9,109 bases of DNA from Solirubrobacteraceae bacterium (GCA_025928415.1 JAICJK010000066.1:1-9109); one strand, 5' to 3'. Positions 1 to 4,944 are shown, counted from the stretch's first letter. Numbers and translations: made by a program. The notes: generated by a model not told the origin, from the letters alone.

Positions 1-941
1 CACGCGCGCTGGCCGGCGTCAACCGCTACCCGGACCCGTCCAACGCGCGCCTGCGCGCCGCGCTGAGCGACCGCTTCGGCGTCCCCGCCGCGCGGATCGC
101 GATCGGCAACGGCTCGTGCGACATCCTGCTCGCCGCCGGGGACGCGCTGCTCGAGCCCGGGGCCGAGCTCGTCTACGCCTGGCCGTCGTTCAGCGTCTAC
201 CCGCACCTCGAGGCCGCCACCGGCGCGCGCGGCATCCGCGTGCCGCTCAACGCGGCCCACGAGCACGACCTCGACGCGATGGCCGCGGAGCTGACCGCCG
301 CCACGCGGCTGGTCATCGTCTGCAACCCGAACAACCCGACGTCGACCGCGCTGCGCCTGGCCGACGTCGCCGCGTTCGTCGAGCGCGTGCCGCGCCACGT
401 CTGCGTGATCCTCGACGAGGCGTACTGCGAGTTCAACGTCCTCGACGACCCCGACGCGTCGCTCGACCTCCTGGCCCGCCACCCGAACCTCGTGCTGCTG
501 CGGACCTTCTCGAAGGTCTACGGGCTCTGCGGCCTGCGCGTCGGCTACGCGCTGTGCGGCTCGGAGGAGTTCCCCACCGCCGTGGCCCAGGTCCGCCAGC
601 CGTTCTTCTGCAACGCCGCCGCGCAGGCCGCGGCGGTCGAGGCGCTGCGCCACCAGGACGAGGTGACCGCGCGCGTGGAGCGCACGATCGTCGCCCGGAT
701 GGACGTCGAGGCCGGCCTGCAGGACCTCGGGATCCAGCCCGCCGCCTCGCAGGCCAACTTCGCCTGGTTCGACCTGCCCGACGACGTCGAGGAGGCGGCG
801 ATCGTCGCCGGCCTGGCCGACCGCGGGATCCTCGTCCGCGCCGGCGCCGCCCTGGGCCGCGCGGGCGCGCTGCGCGTCACCTACGGCACCCCCCAGCAGA
901 ACGACCGCTTCCTGGCGGCGCTGGGCGAGCTGCTGGCGTAG
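1..941 (+). CDS. hisC: Histidinol-phosphate aminotransferase, 5'-truncated by the window edge
   Basis: This is a PLP-dependent class I/II aminotransferase that converts imidazole-acetol phosphate plus glutamate to histidinol phosphate in histidine synthesis. The frame is open from base 3 to the TAG at 939-941, giving 312 visible residues. The family is about 350-360 residues long, so roughly the first 40-50 are missing. Visible family marks are NRYPDP near the start, GNGSCD, the NPNNPTS motif, the cofactor-binding Asp in LDEAY (codon 414-416) with its Tyr, and the PLP lysine in the TFSKVYG motif (Lys codon 513-515), followed by GLRVGY. The C-terminal part ends with a typical RVTYGTPQQND segment. 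The gene faces the mazEF pair, so it is the end of a plus-strand unit. Closely related aminotransferases such as Cobyric-type CobD or aromatic aminotransferases share the fold, but the motif set fits HisC best. Confidence 0.9.
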   Translation, partial: RALAGVNRYPDPSNARLRAALSDRFGVPAARIAIGNGSCDILLAAGDALLEPGAELVYAWPSFSVYPHLEAATGARGIRVPLNAAHEHDLDAMAAELTAATRLVIVCNPNNPTSTALRLADVAAFVERVPRHVCVILDEAYCEFNVLDDPDASLDLLARHPNLVLLRTFSKVYGLCGLRVGYALCGSEEFPTAVAQVRQPFFCNAAAQAAAVEALRHQDEVTARVERTIVARMDVEAGLQDLGIQPAASQANFAWFDLPDDVEEAAIVAGLADRGILVRAGAALGRAGALRVTYGTPQQNDRFLAALGELLA

Positions 942-943
942 GA

Positions 944-960
944 CCTGGCCCGGCGCCAGG
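944..960 (+). terminator. Short hairpin just after hisC, weak terminator candidate
   Basis: Arms CCTGGC (944-949) and GCCAGG (955-960) pair perfectly around a 5-base loop, starting two bases after the hisC stop. No T-run follows, so it may be a weak or factor-assisted terminator or just a 3' stabilising hairpin. The rest of the 97-base gap to mazF shows nothing else convincing. Confidence 0.35.
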
Positions 961-1038
961 GCTCAGCGCGCGCGATGTCCAAGTGCCCCCGCGCCGGCCA
1001 CAGGACAGGCGGCGGAGCCGGATCGCCGCAGGGCAAGG

Positions 1039-1386
1039 CTAGAGCTGCAGGTGGAGCCTCAGCGCCCGGTCGAGGTCCTCCATGACCGAGGCCGGCACGC
1101 GCCCAAGGGCCCGCCCGACCCGCTCCACGGCGACGGATCGGACCTGCTCGGCCTGCGCCTTGGAGTCGACGCGCAGGTCCGTGACCGCCGCCGGGAGCAG
1201 GACCTGGAACGGGAACACCCGGGTGACGTTGCTGGTGACGGGGACCACCGTCATCACGCCGCGCCCGAGCCGGGCCGCCACGGCGTTGGCGCGATCGTTG
1301 CTGACGATGACCGCGGGCCGGCGCTTGCCTGCCTCACTGCCGCGCGCCGGATCGAGGTCGATCAGCCGGATCTCACCCCGCTGCAT
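1039..1386 (-). CDS. mazF: MazF-family endoribonuclease toxin (MazF9-like)
   Basis: This 115-residue protein is a MazF/PemK-type toxin, a sequence-specific ribonuclease that cleaves mRNA and is held inactive by the antitoxin encoded just upstream. The N-terminus MQRGEI, then DLDPARGSE, RRPAVIVSND and VVPVTSN, are the standard MazF blocks. Arg23 and Thr51 sit where the catalytic Arg and Thr of MazF lie. From memory the sequence is strikingly close to M. tuberculosis MazF9 (Rv2801c), including the NDRAN and KAQAEQ segments. The ATG at 1386 was chosen because the open frame upstream of it is only the shadow of mazE and the family starts there. It overlaps the mazE stop by 14 bases, which implies translational coupling. 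The length matches the family and no key residue is missing, so the toxin should be active. It is convergent with hisC, about 97 bases away. Confidence 0.92.
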   Translation of the reverse strand: MQRGEIRLIDLDPARGSEAGKRRPAVIVSNDRANAVAARLGRGVMTVVPVTSNVTRVFPFQVLLPAAVTDLRVDSKAQAEQVRSVAVERVGRALGRVPASVMEDLDRALRLHLQL

Positions 1387-1603
1387 CGTCGAGCCCGTCG
1401 CCCACCGCGGGCTCCCATGCGGCCCGCTCTCCCGAGGACTCCCAGTCCTCCCAGGCGGCCTCGTAGTCATGCTCGAGCTCGACGTGGCGCAGAAGCCGGA
1501 TCGCCTGCTGGACCGCCGCCGACCGGGAACGCAGGCCCGCGCTGCGCGCGTACGCATCGAGCACGGCGACGTCCTGCTCCGAGAGGCTGACACTGAGCTT
1601 CAC
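1373..1603 (-). CDS. mazE: MazE-type ribbon-helix-helix antitoxin
   Basis: This is the antitoxin partner of MazF, about 76 residues from a GTG at 1603. The N-terminal KLSVSLSEQDVAVLDAY segment is a typical ribbon-helix-helix DNA-binding strand and first helix, followed by a second helix with the SRSAAVQQAIR segment. The acidic C-terminal half (LEHDYEAAWEDWE, then AAWEPAVGDG) is the usual toxin-wrapping tail. It recalls M. tuberculosis MazE9, which also begins MKLSVSL. Starts considered were TTG 1621 and two GTGs at 1609 and 1603. The GTG at 1603 aligns with the family start, whereas the TTG lies inside the operator repeats. No Shine-Dalgarno sequence is evident, so a leaderless message is possible: TAGCAT on the minus strand (1616-1611) ends 7 bases before this GTG. 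RHH antitoxins normally repress their own operon together with the toxin, and the repeats upstream fit that. Confidence 0.88.
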   Translation of the reverse strand: MKLSVSLSEQDVAVLDAYARSAGLRSRSAAVQQAIRLLRHVELEHDYEAAWEDWESSGERAAWEPAVGDGLDDAAG

Positions 1604-1611
1604 ACCCACGA

Positions 1612-1640
1612 TGCTACTCAAGTAGCAGCCGGTTGCTACT
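1612..1640 (-). promoter_or_regulatory. mazEF operator: three 7-mers forming two palindromes
   Basis: The 7-mer TGCTACT occurs at 1612-1618, its reverse complement AGTAGCA at 1621-1627, and TGCTACT again at 1634-1640. The first two form a palindrome centred at 1619.5. The second and third form a near-perfect 20-bp palindrome centred at 1630.5. The centres are 11 bp apart, about one helical turn, which suits cooperative binding of ribbon-helix-helix dimers on one DNA face. The site overlaps the likely promoter and start of mazE. Binding by MazE is inferred. Confidence 0.7.
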
Positions 1641-1662
1641 ACCCGCGAAACGCCACCGCCCG

Positions 1663-1689
1663 GACGAAGACGGCTCTGCCGGATTCGTC
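1663..1689 (+). repeat. Imperfect palindrome with tandem GA mismatch, left of the IS
   Basis: Outer arms GACGAA (1663-1668) and TTCGTC (1684-1689) pair perfectly. Inside them GA faces GA (1669-1670 and 1682-1683), then CGGC (1671-1674) pairs with GCCG (1678-1681) around the loop TCT. It ends three bases before the left inverted repeat of the IS. The hairpin at 2982-3007 has the same plan. It could be a repetitive extragenic palindrome, a target-site hairpin of the IS, or an end structure of the element. Confidence 0.6.
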
Positions 1690-1692
1690 TCT

Positions 1693-1702
1693 ATGAAGGA
1701 GG
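1693..1702 (+). repeat. Left subterminal inverted repeat of the IS
   Basis: ATGAAGGAGG here is the exact reverse complement of 2961-2970. On the plus strand it also happens to read as a Shine-Dalgarno sequence, which creates a spurious small frame at 1714-1851. Confidence 0.7.
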
Positions 1703-1859
1703 TGGGGTTGTCAATGGTGTTGGTCGGGCCGTGGCTGTTGGGGGCCTCTGGGGGGTGGTGGGTGTCGAGCGGTGCTCATGTCTCTATCGCCCCGTCGGTG
1801 TGCGGGGATGTGGCGAAATTGGAGTGGCTCGTCCGGCGGTGCATGTCCTAAATGAGCCG
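1703..1859 (-). ncRNA. IS110 3' noncoding region, candidate bridge (seeker) RNA
   Basis: This 157-base stretch lies downstream of the transposase stop and inside the element. Read on the minus strand it is C/A-rich and unlike the neighbouring coding DNA. It can form a hairpin at 1787-1816: CCCCG (1790-1794) pairs with CGGGG (1803-1807) around an 8-base loop, and an outer TCG/CGA pair encloses a 6-base one-sided bulge. A smaller GAGC/GCTC hairpin sits at 1767-1777, and GGCTC/GAGCC pair across 1826-1858. IS110-family elements use a structured RNA with loops complementary to target and donor to direct insertion. The place and structure fit, but the assignment is inference. Confidence 0.4.
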
Positions 1860-2900
1860 TCAGGCGGCTAGACGAATCGGGGTACCTGCCGGAGCGAAGG
1901 GTTGGTTGTTGGTGAGCATGTGCCAGATCGCCTCGGTCAGGCGGCGAGCGAGGTCGATCTGGGCGACCTTGGGTCCGCGTTGGCGGCCCAGGCGGCGCTT
2001 GGTGTTCTGGTAGCGCTCGGCGTAGTGGGGGTGCTTGCAGGCGTTCAATGCGGCCTCGAATAGCGCCCAGCGCAGATAGTGGGGCCCGTGCTTGGAGATC
2101 GGTCCGCGGGCGTCGACGCCGCCGGATTGCCGGACGCGTGGGCACAGGCCGGTGTAGCCGCAGAGCTTGGCCGGCGAAGCGAAGCGCGAGATGTCGCCGA
2201 TCTCCGAGGCGATGGTGTAGGCGTTGATCCAGCCGACGCCCGGCGCGGTCACGAGCAGCGGGATATAGCGGTGGTCGGCGCCCTGGCGCTTGAGCTGCAC
2301 GGTCAGCCGGGCGATCTGCAGGTCGAGGTCGTCGATGAGCTGCAGGCTGATGTCGACGTTGCGCCGCCACGGATCGGCGATCGCGAGGCGGTCGAGCAAC
2401 TCGCGGCCGGCATGGCCGAACAGATCTGAGACCGGGCACGGATGGCCGAAGGCGACCAGCGTGGCGTGGATGCGGTTCTTCAGCGTCGTGCGGTGACGAA
2501 CGAGGTGTAGCCGGAAGCGCGCGAGCTCGCGCTCGCGCCGGATCGACGGGTCGGGCAGCCAGATCTCGGGCACAAGGTCGCGCGCCGACAACGTGGCCAG
2601 CACGCGGGCGTCGATCTTGTCGGTCTTGCAGGCCAGCGGGGCCAGGCCCTTGACCTTGGTGGCGTCGGCGATCAGCACGTCCCAGCCGTGCTGTTCGAGT
2701 TGGTCGTGGACGAAGCGCGCGCCGTTCATCGACTCGATCACCCCGCGCACCGCCGGCCCCCACATCGCGGCGCGGGCCCCGAGACCCCGCAGGCCATCGG
2801 CGTCCGGCGGCGACGCCCACTCGTCGACGATCTCCCCCTCGCCCGACAACAGGCACACGTCGACCTTGCGGCGACTCAGATCCAGCCCAGCATGCAACAT
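1860..2900 (-). CDS. IS110-family transposase (DEDD recombinase)
   Basis: This 346-residue enzyme catalyses cut-and-paste movement of the element, guided in this family by an element-encoded RNA. The N-terminal RuvC-like DEDD domain shows Asp7 (GLDLSRRKVDV), Glu56 (VIESMNGA), Asp94 and Asp97 (KTDKIDAR). A helical, Arg-rich middle follows (about 119-205). The C-terminal Tnp domain has PGVG at 220-223, the KLCGYTGL segment near 245-252, and an SGG motif with Ser259, in the region of the family's catalytic serine. The ATG at 2900 was chosen over an in-frame ATG at 2951: AAGGAGG lies 9 bases before it and the family starts with MLHAGLDL-like sequence. The longer form would run through the upstream hairpin. 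No frameshift or missing catalytic residue was seen, so the element is probably active or recently active. Codon use is somewhat less GC-rich than in the neighbours, which fits an incoming element. Confidence 0.93.
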   Translation of the reverse strand: MLHAGLDLSRRKVDVCLLSGEGEIVDEWASPPDADGLRGLGARAAMWGPAVRGVIESMNGARFVHDQLEQHGWDVLIADATKVKGLAPLACKTDKIDARVLATLSARDLVPEIWLPDPSIRRERELARFRLHLVRHRTTLKNRIHATLVAFGHPCPVSDLFGHAGRELLDRLAIADPWRRNVDISLQLIDDLDLQIARLTVQLKRQGADHRYIPLLVTAPGVGWINAYTIASEIGDISRFASPAKLCGYTGLCPRVRQSGGVDARGPISKHGPHYLRWALFEAALNACKHPHYAERYQNTKRRLGRQRGPKVAQIDLARRLTEAIWHMLTNNQPFAPAGTPIRLAA

Positions 2901-2926
2901 GAGTACGGGCCTCCTTGGACTCGTTT

Positions 2927-2955
2927 CTCGGTGACACGCGGAGCGTCCCACCGAG
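2927..2955 (-). other. Strong two-part hairpin in the transposase 5' leader
   Basis: CTCGGTG (2927-2933) pairs with CACCGAG (2949-2955). Inside, after a 2x2 internal loop, ACGC (2936-2939) pairs with GCGT (2943-2946) around a GGA loop. It lies between the right inverted repeat and the transposase ribosome-binding site. It may be part of a guide RNA, a brake on read-through translation of the transposase, or an element-end structure. Confidence 0.55.
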
Positions 2956-2960
2956 GAGGC

Positions 2961-2970
2961 CCTCCTTCAT
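2961..2970 (-). repeat. Right subterminal inverted repeat of the IS
   Basis: CCTCCTTCAT on the plus strand is the exact reverse complement of 1693-1702. The next bases inward (GGGCC on the minus strand) make this repeat partly self-complementary, with GGAG facing CTCC. Confidence 0.7.
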
Positions 2971-2981
2971 CGCAGTCCCAA

Positions 2982-3007
2982 GCACATGAGGCCCTGGCCG
3001 AATGTGC
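2982..3007 (-). terminator. Hairpin after the small membrane-protein gene, right of the IS
   Basis: Outer arms GCACAT (2982-2987) and ATGTGC (3002-3007) enclose GA facing GA (2988-2989 and 3000-3001), then GGC (2990-2992) pairs with GCC (2997-2999) around CCTG. It begins one base after the stop of the 3009-3146 gene on the minus strand, where an intrinsic terminator would lie, and TTGGG follows it. Its plan duplicates that of the hairpin at 1663-1689, so it may instead be a repeated extragenic palindrome or part of the IS target. Confidence 0.5.
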
Positions 3008-3008
3008 C

Positions 3009-3146
3009 CTAGAGGTTGATCGCCGCCGCGGCGCCGACGGCGACCGCGATCGCCGCGTACCCCTGGTAGCCCGAGACGAGCAGGATCGCCGCGGTGAGCA
3101 CGCACGCCGCGACGGTGGCCAGCCAGGCGATCCGGTGCAGGGGCAT
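3009..3146 (-). CDS. Small two-helix membrane protein, unknown function
   Basis: The predicted protein has 45 residues. I do not recognise a named family. Residues 7-24 (starting AWLATVAAC) and about 27-43 (YAAIAVAVGAAAAI) are two hydrophobic helices separated by a short SGYQGY turn, so it is probably an inner-membrane hairpin. The ATG at 3146 is the only sensible start: the open frame continues upstream, but that part is a Pro/Arg-rich shadow of the opposite gene. No Shine-Dalgarno is present. GACACT lies 8 bases upstream on the minus strand and could be the -10 of a leaderless message. It is divergent from the gene at 3171 with only 24 bases between the two starts, so the promoters overlap. 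The stop is followed immediately by the hairpin at 2982-3007. Without homologues it could still be a chance frame. Confidence 0.5.
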   Translation of the reverse strand: MPLHRIAWLATVAACVLTAAILLVSGYQGYAAIAVAVGAAAAINL

Positions 3147-3153
3147 CGGCGCG

Positions 3154-3159
3154 TAGTGT
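3154..3159 (+). promoter_or_regulatory. Candidate -10 box TAGTGT for the gene at 3171
   Basis: TAGTGT fits TAnnnT and ends 11 bases before the ATG at 3171, leaving a leader of only a few bases and no Shine-Dalgarno. No convincing -35 is visible. The same hexamer recurs at the pyrF stop (4765-4770). Confidence 0.35.
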
Positions 3160-3170
3160 CGTGCATCCGG

Positions 3171-3485
3171 ATGACGCCGCTCGCCCCGCCGCTCGCGCTC
3201 GCGTACCTCGCCACCCTGTCGAGCGAGCTCGTGGCCGCCGCGATCCTGGGCCCCGGCGGCGAGACCCTCGCCGGTGACGCCGGCCTGGGCGAGCAGGCGG
3301 CCGCCGCGCTGCGCGGCGTGCCGGAGGGCGAGGTCGTGCGGCTGCCCGGGGCAGCGCCGCGCGGGTACGCCGTGCGGTCCGCCGGCCACGGCGCCGCGGC
3401 CGCCGTCGGCGCCCGCGCGCTCGGCGCCGTGGTCGAGCACGACCTGCTCGCGGTGCTCGCCGAGCTCGAGGCCGCCCGAGCCTGA
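3171..3485 (+). CDS. Hypothetical protein, possible roadblock/LC7-like domain
   Basis: The predicted protein has 104 residues and starts at the ATG at 3171. The opening LALAYLATLSSELVAAAIL followed by PGGETLAGD resembles the first helix and strand of roadblock/LC7 domains, small dimeric proteins often tied to GTPase switches in actinobacteria. The middle (RGYAVRSAGHGAAAAVG) would be the central strands and the end (LLAVLAELEAARA) a final helix. This resemblance is by eye and weak. The frame stays open far upstream, but that stretch overlaps the divergent gene and the IS, so the short form is preferred. HU starts 62 bases after the stop with its own promoter-like box and ribosome-binding site, so the two need not be one operon. 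It has no recognised catalytic motif. Confidence 0.6.
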   Translation: MTPLAPPLALAYLATLSSELVAAAILGPGGETLAGDAGLGEQAAAALRGVPEGEVVRLPGAAPRGYAVRSAGHGAAAAVGARALGAVVEHDLLAVLAELEAARA

Positions 3486-3505
3486 CCCGCGGGCCGCCGC
3501 CTTGG

Positions 3506-3538
3506 TAGCGTCGCGCTCCTGAGGCTCACGGCAAGGAG
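3506..3538 (+). promoter_or_regulatory. Likely promoter -10 (TAGCGT) and ribosome-binding site of HU
   Basis: TAGCGT at 3506-3511 fits TAnnnT. A leader of about 30 bases follows with AAGGAG at 3533-3538, 9 bases before the GTG at 3548. The good ribosome-binding site decides the GTG start. The -10 call is tentative. Confidence 0.5.
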
Positions 3539-3547
3539 AGGACGCCA

Positions 3548-3823
3548 GTGACGAAGTCCGAGTTCGTCGACCACGTCGCCAACCGGACCGGCCTTGCCCG
3601 CAAGGACGCCGGGCAGGCCGTGGACGCGGCGCTGGGGGTGATCGAGGATGCCCTCGCCCAAGGCGGGGAGGTGGTCCTGACCGGCTTCGGCAAGTTCCAC
3701 GTCGCCGAGCGGGGCGCGCGCCACGGCGTCAACCCGCGCACGGGCGAGGCCATCGAGATCGGGGCGACCCGGATCCCGCGCTTCACCTCCGGCTCGGCGC
3801 TCAAGAAGGCCGTGCGCCGGTAG
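3548..3823 (+). CDS. hup: HU-family nucleoid DNA-binding protein
   Basis: This 91-residue protein has the usual HU length: it bends and compacts DNA as a dimer. It begins VTKSEFVDHVANRTGL, has the two N-terminal helices, then the GFGKF turn (residues 46-50) and the DNA-intercalating arm with the NPRTGE motif, where Pro63 sits at the standard HU position. It lacks the long Lys/Ala-rich tail of mycobacterial HupB. The residue before the NP is Val61, where many HU proteins have Arg, a small oddity. The start is GTG at 3548, set by AAGGAG. The stop TAG shares its last base with the GTG of pyrF (TAGTG), so the two are almost certainly cotranscribed and translationally coupled. IHF is the main alternative name, but the sequence is closer to HU. 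Confidence 0.95.
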   Translation: MTKSEFVDHVANRTGLARKDAGQAVDAALGVIEDALAQGGEVVLTGFGKFHVAERGARHGVNPRTGEAIEIGATRIPRFTSGSALKKAVRR

Positions 3824-4767
3824 TGGGCGGCGCGGGGGCCGGCGGCGCCGCGTTCGGCGACCGCCTCGCCGAGCGGGTCCTGGCCCGCGAGAGCCAGGTC
3901 GTCCTGGGCCTCGACCCCGATCCGGCCCGCCTGTGGCCGCTCGCCGCCGACGCCGCCTCTCCCGAGATCGCCACCGACCTCGACCGGGCCGCGGCCGCGG
4001 TGCTCGCCCACTGCCGTGCCGTGCTCGACGCGGTCGCGCCGGCCGTGGTGGCCGTCAAGCCGCAGCTCGCGTGCTTCGAGCGCCTCGGCGCGGCGGGCCG
4101 CGCCGCCCTGGGGCTCGTGTGCGAGCACGCGCGCGCCGCGGGCCTGCTCGTGCTCGCCGACGCCAAGCGCGGGGACATCGACGTGAGCGCGACGGCCTAC
4201 GCCCAGGCGTTGCTCGGCAGCACCCCGAGCCCGTTCGGCGAGCTGCCGGGCCTGCGCGCGGACGCCCTGACCGTCTCCGCCTACATGGGCGCGGACACCG
4301 TGGAGTCCTTCCGCGCGGTCGCCGCCCCGGCCGGCGCCGGGCTGTTCGCGCTGGTGCGGACCTCCAACCCCGGCGCCGCCGACCTCGAGGACCTCGAGCT
4401 CGCCGGCGGCGGGCGGGTGTGGGAGGCCGTGGCGCGCCTGGTGGCCCGGCTCGGGCGCCCCGGTCCCGCCTCGGGGCTGTCGGACGTCGGCGCGGTCGTC
4501 GGCGCGACCGCCCCGCAGCATCTCGCCCGCGCCCGCGAGCTCATGCCGCACGCGCCCTTCCTCCTGCCCGGGATCGGCGCGCAGGGCGGCCGCGTCGAGG
4601 ACGTCGCGCCGGCCTTCGCCCCCGGGCGCGCGGCCGCGCTCGTCACGGCGTCGCGCAGCAACGTGCACGCCCACGAGGCGTCCGGCGCGCCGGACGACCC
4701 CGCGAGCGCGGCGCGCGCGGAGGCCGAGCGCCTGCGCGCCCAGGCGTGGGCGCTGCCCACGGGGTAG
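3823..4767 (+). CDS. pyrF: Orotidine 5'-phosphate decarboxylase, type 2
   Basis: This 314-residue enzyme decarboxylates orotidine 5'-phosphate to UMP, the last step of UMP synthesis. It has the layout of the larger bacterial class: LGLDPDP with Asp31, AVKPQ with Lys79, then ADAKRGDID with Asp113, Lys115 and Asp118, which completes the Lys-Asp-Lys-Asp catalytic set. Later come RTSNPGA (phosphate-side loop region) and LPGIGAQGG near the end. Length is at the upper end of the family. The GTG start at 3823 overlaps the HU stop by one base. No other start is near and the N-terminus is a short Gly/Ala-rich extension before FGDRLAERV. No ribosome-binding site is well placed (GAAGG lies 13 bases away), so translation probably depends on ribosomes ending HU. 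Pairing of pyrF with HU is notable because many actinobacteria instead have mihF next to pyrF. Confidence 0.95.
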   Translation: MGGAGAGGAAFGDRLAERVLARESQVVLGLDPDPARLWPLAADAASPEIATDLDRAAAAVLAHCRAVLDAVAPAVVAVKPQLACFERLGAAGRAALGLVCEHARAAGLLVLADAKRGDIDVSATAYAQALLGSTPSPFGELPGLRADALTVSAYMGADTVESFRAVAAPAGAGLFALVRTSNPGAADLEDLELAGGGRVWEAVARLVARLGRPGPASGLSDVGAVVGATAPQHLARARELMPHAPFLLPGIGAQGGRVEDVAPAFAPGRAAALVTASRSNVHAHEASGAPDDPASAARAEAERLRAQAWALPTG

Positions 4768-4770
4768 TGT
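4765..4770 (+). promoter_or_regulatory. Candidate -10 box TAGTGT overlapping the pyrF stop
   Basis: TAGTGT begins with the pyrF stop codon. A start about 6-7 bases downstream would fall in the left arm of the large inverted repeat at 4773-4787, which is where a structured RNA should begin. No clear -35 is visible. Confidence 0.3.
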
Positions 4771-4772
4771 CG

Positions 4773-4930
4773 CGAGTCGTAAGTTCGGTCGAGAAGAGGA
4801 CCCGCCCGCCCAGGCTGGCCGTGCGATGGTCTTCGGCGGCGGCCTTCCTCGTACTGGCGTACTCGGGTGGCCGCCGCCGGAGGGCAGGCGCGGTCAGGCG
4901 CCCGGAGACTGCCAGCGAACTTCTGACTCG
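4773..4930 (+). ncRNA. Candidate structured RNA between pyrF and the LysM gene
   Basis: The left arm CGAGTCGTAAGTTCG (4773-4787) and right arm at 4916-4930 pair at 13 of 15 positions across 128 bases. Inside, CTGGC (4815-4819) can pair with GCCAG (4911-4915), and an 11-bp perfect stem CGGCGGCGGCC (4834-4844) with 4869-4879 extends to about 14 bp with one wobble (4831-4882). That stem is capped by GTAC/GTAC (4851-4854 and 4859-4862) around TGGC. A GGTC/GACC hairpin at 4787-4802 competes with the outer stem's last pair. CAGGCGC is directly repeated at 4885 and 4895. The whole is a rod with a large internal bubble. No protein-like frame explains it. Strand is uncertain because the pairing works on both. 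I do not recognise a known family. Confidence 0.5.
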
Positions 4931-4944
4931 GGACACAAGCACCC

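Larger units (their letters stand above)
1693..2970 (-). mobile_element. IS110-family insertion sequence, apparently intact
   Basis: The element contains one full-length DEDD transposase on the minus strand, flanked by 10-bp inverted repeats ATGAAGGAGG (1693-1702) and its complement (2961-2970). The exact ends cannot be fixed from one copy. IS1111-type members of IS110 have subterminal repeats with unequal outer flanks, so the true ends may lie a few bases further out (3 bases remain before the left hairpin and 11 before the right one). There are about 60 bases between the right repeat and the transposase start, and about 157 between its stop and the left repeat. The longer 3' side is the place where IS1111-type elements carry their guide RNA. 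No target-site duplication is visible, as expected for the family. Confidence 0.8.

Noticed and set aside
1604..1621. TTG 1621 or GTG 1609 as mazE start
   Set aside because: The TTG lies within the operator repeats and MazE relatives begin at the KLSVSL segment, which matches GTG 1603.
1714..1851. A 45-codon plus-strand frame with a perfect AAGGAGGTG before its ATG
   Set aside because: The ribosome-binding-like bases are the IS inverted repeat, the frame lies in the noncoding IS end, its composition is not protein-like, and it is antisense to the element.
2901..2951. Longer transposase start at ATG 2951
   Set aside because: The added residues would be encoded by the hairpin, and AAGGAGG plus the family N-terminus both point to ATG 2900.
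1711..3105. A 464-codon minus-strand frame through the IS
   Set aside because: It is a shadow frame rich in Arg and Pro with no domain, overlapping the real transposase.
2688..3170. Upstream extension of the 104-residue gene
   Set aside because: It would run through the IS and the divergent small gene; the extension is Arg/Pro-rich noise.
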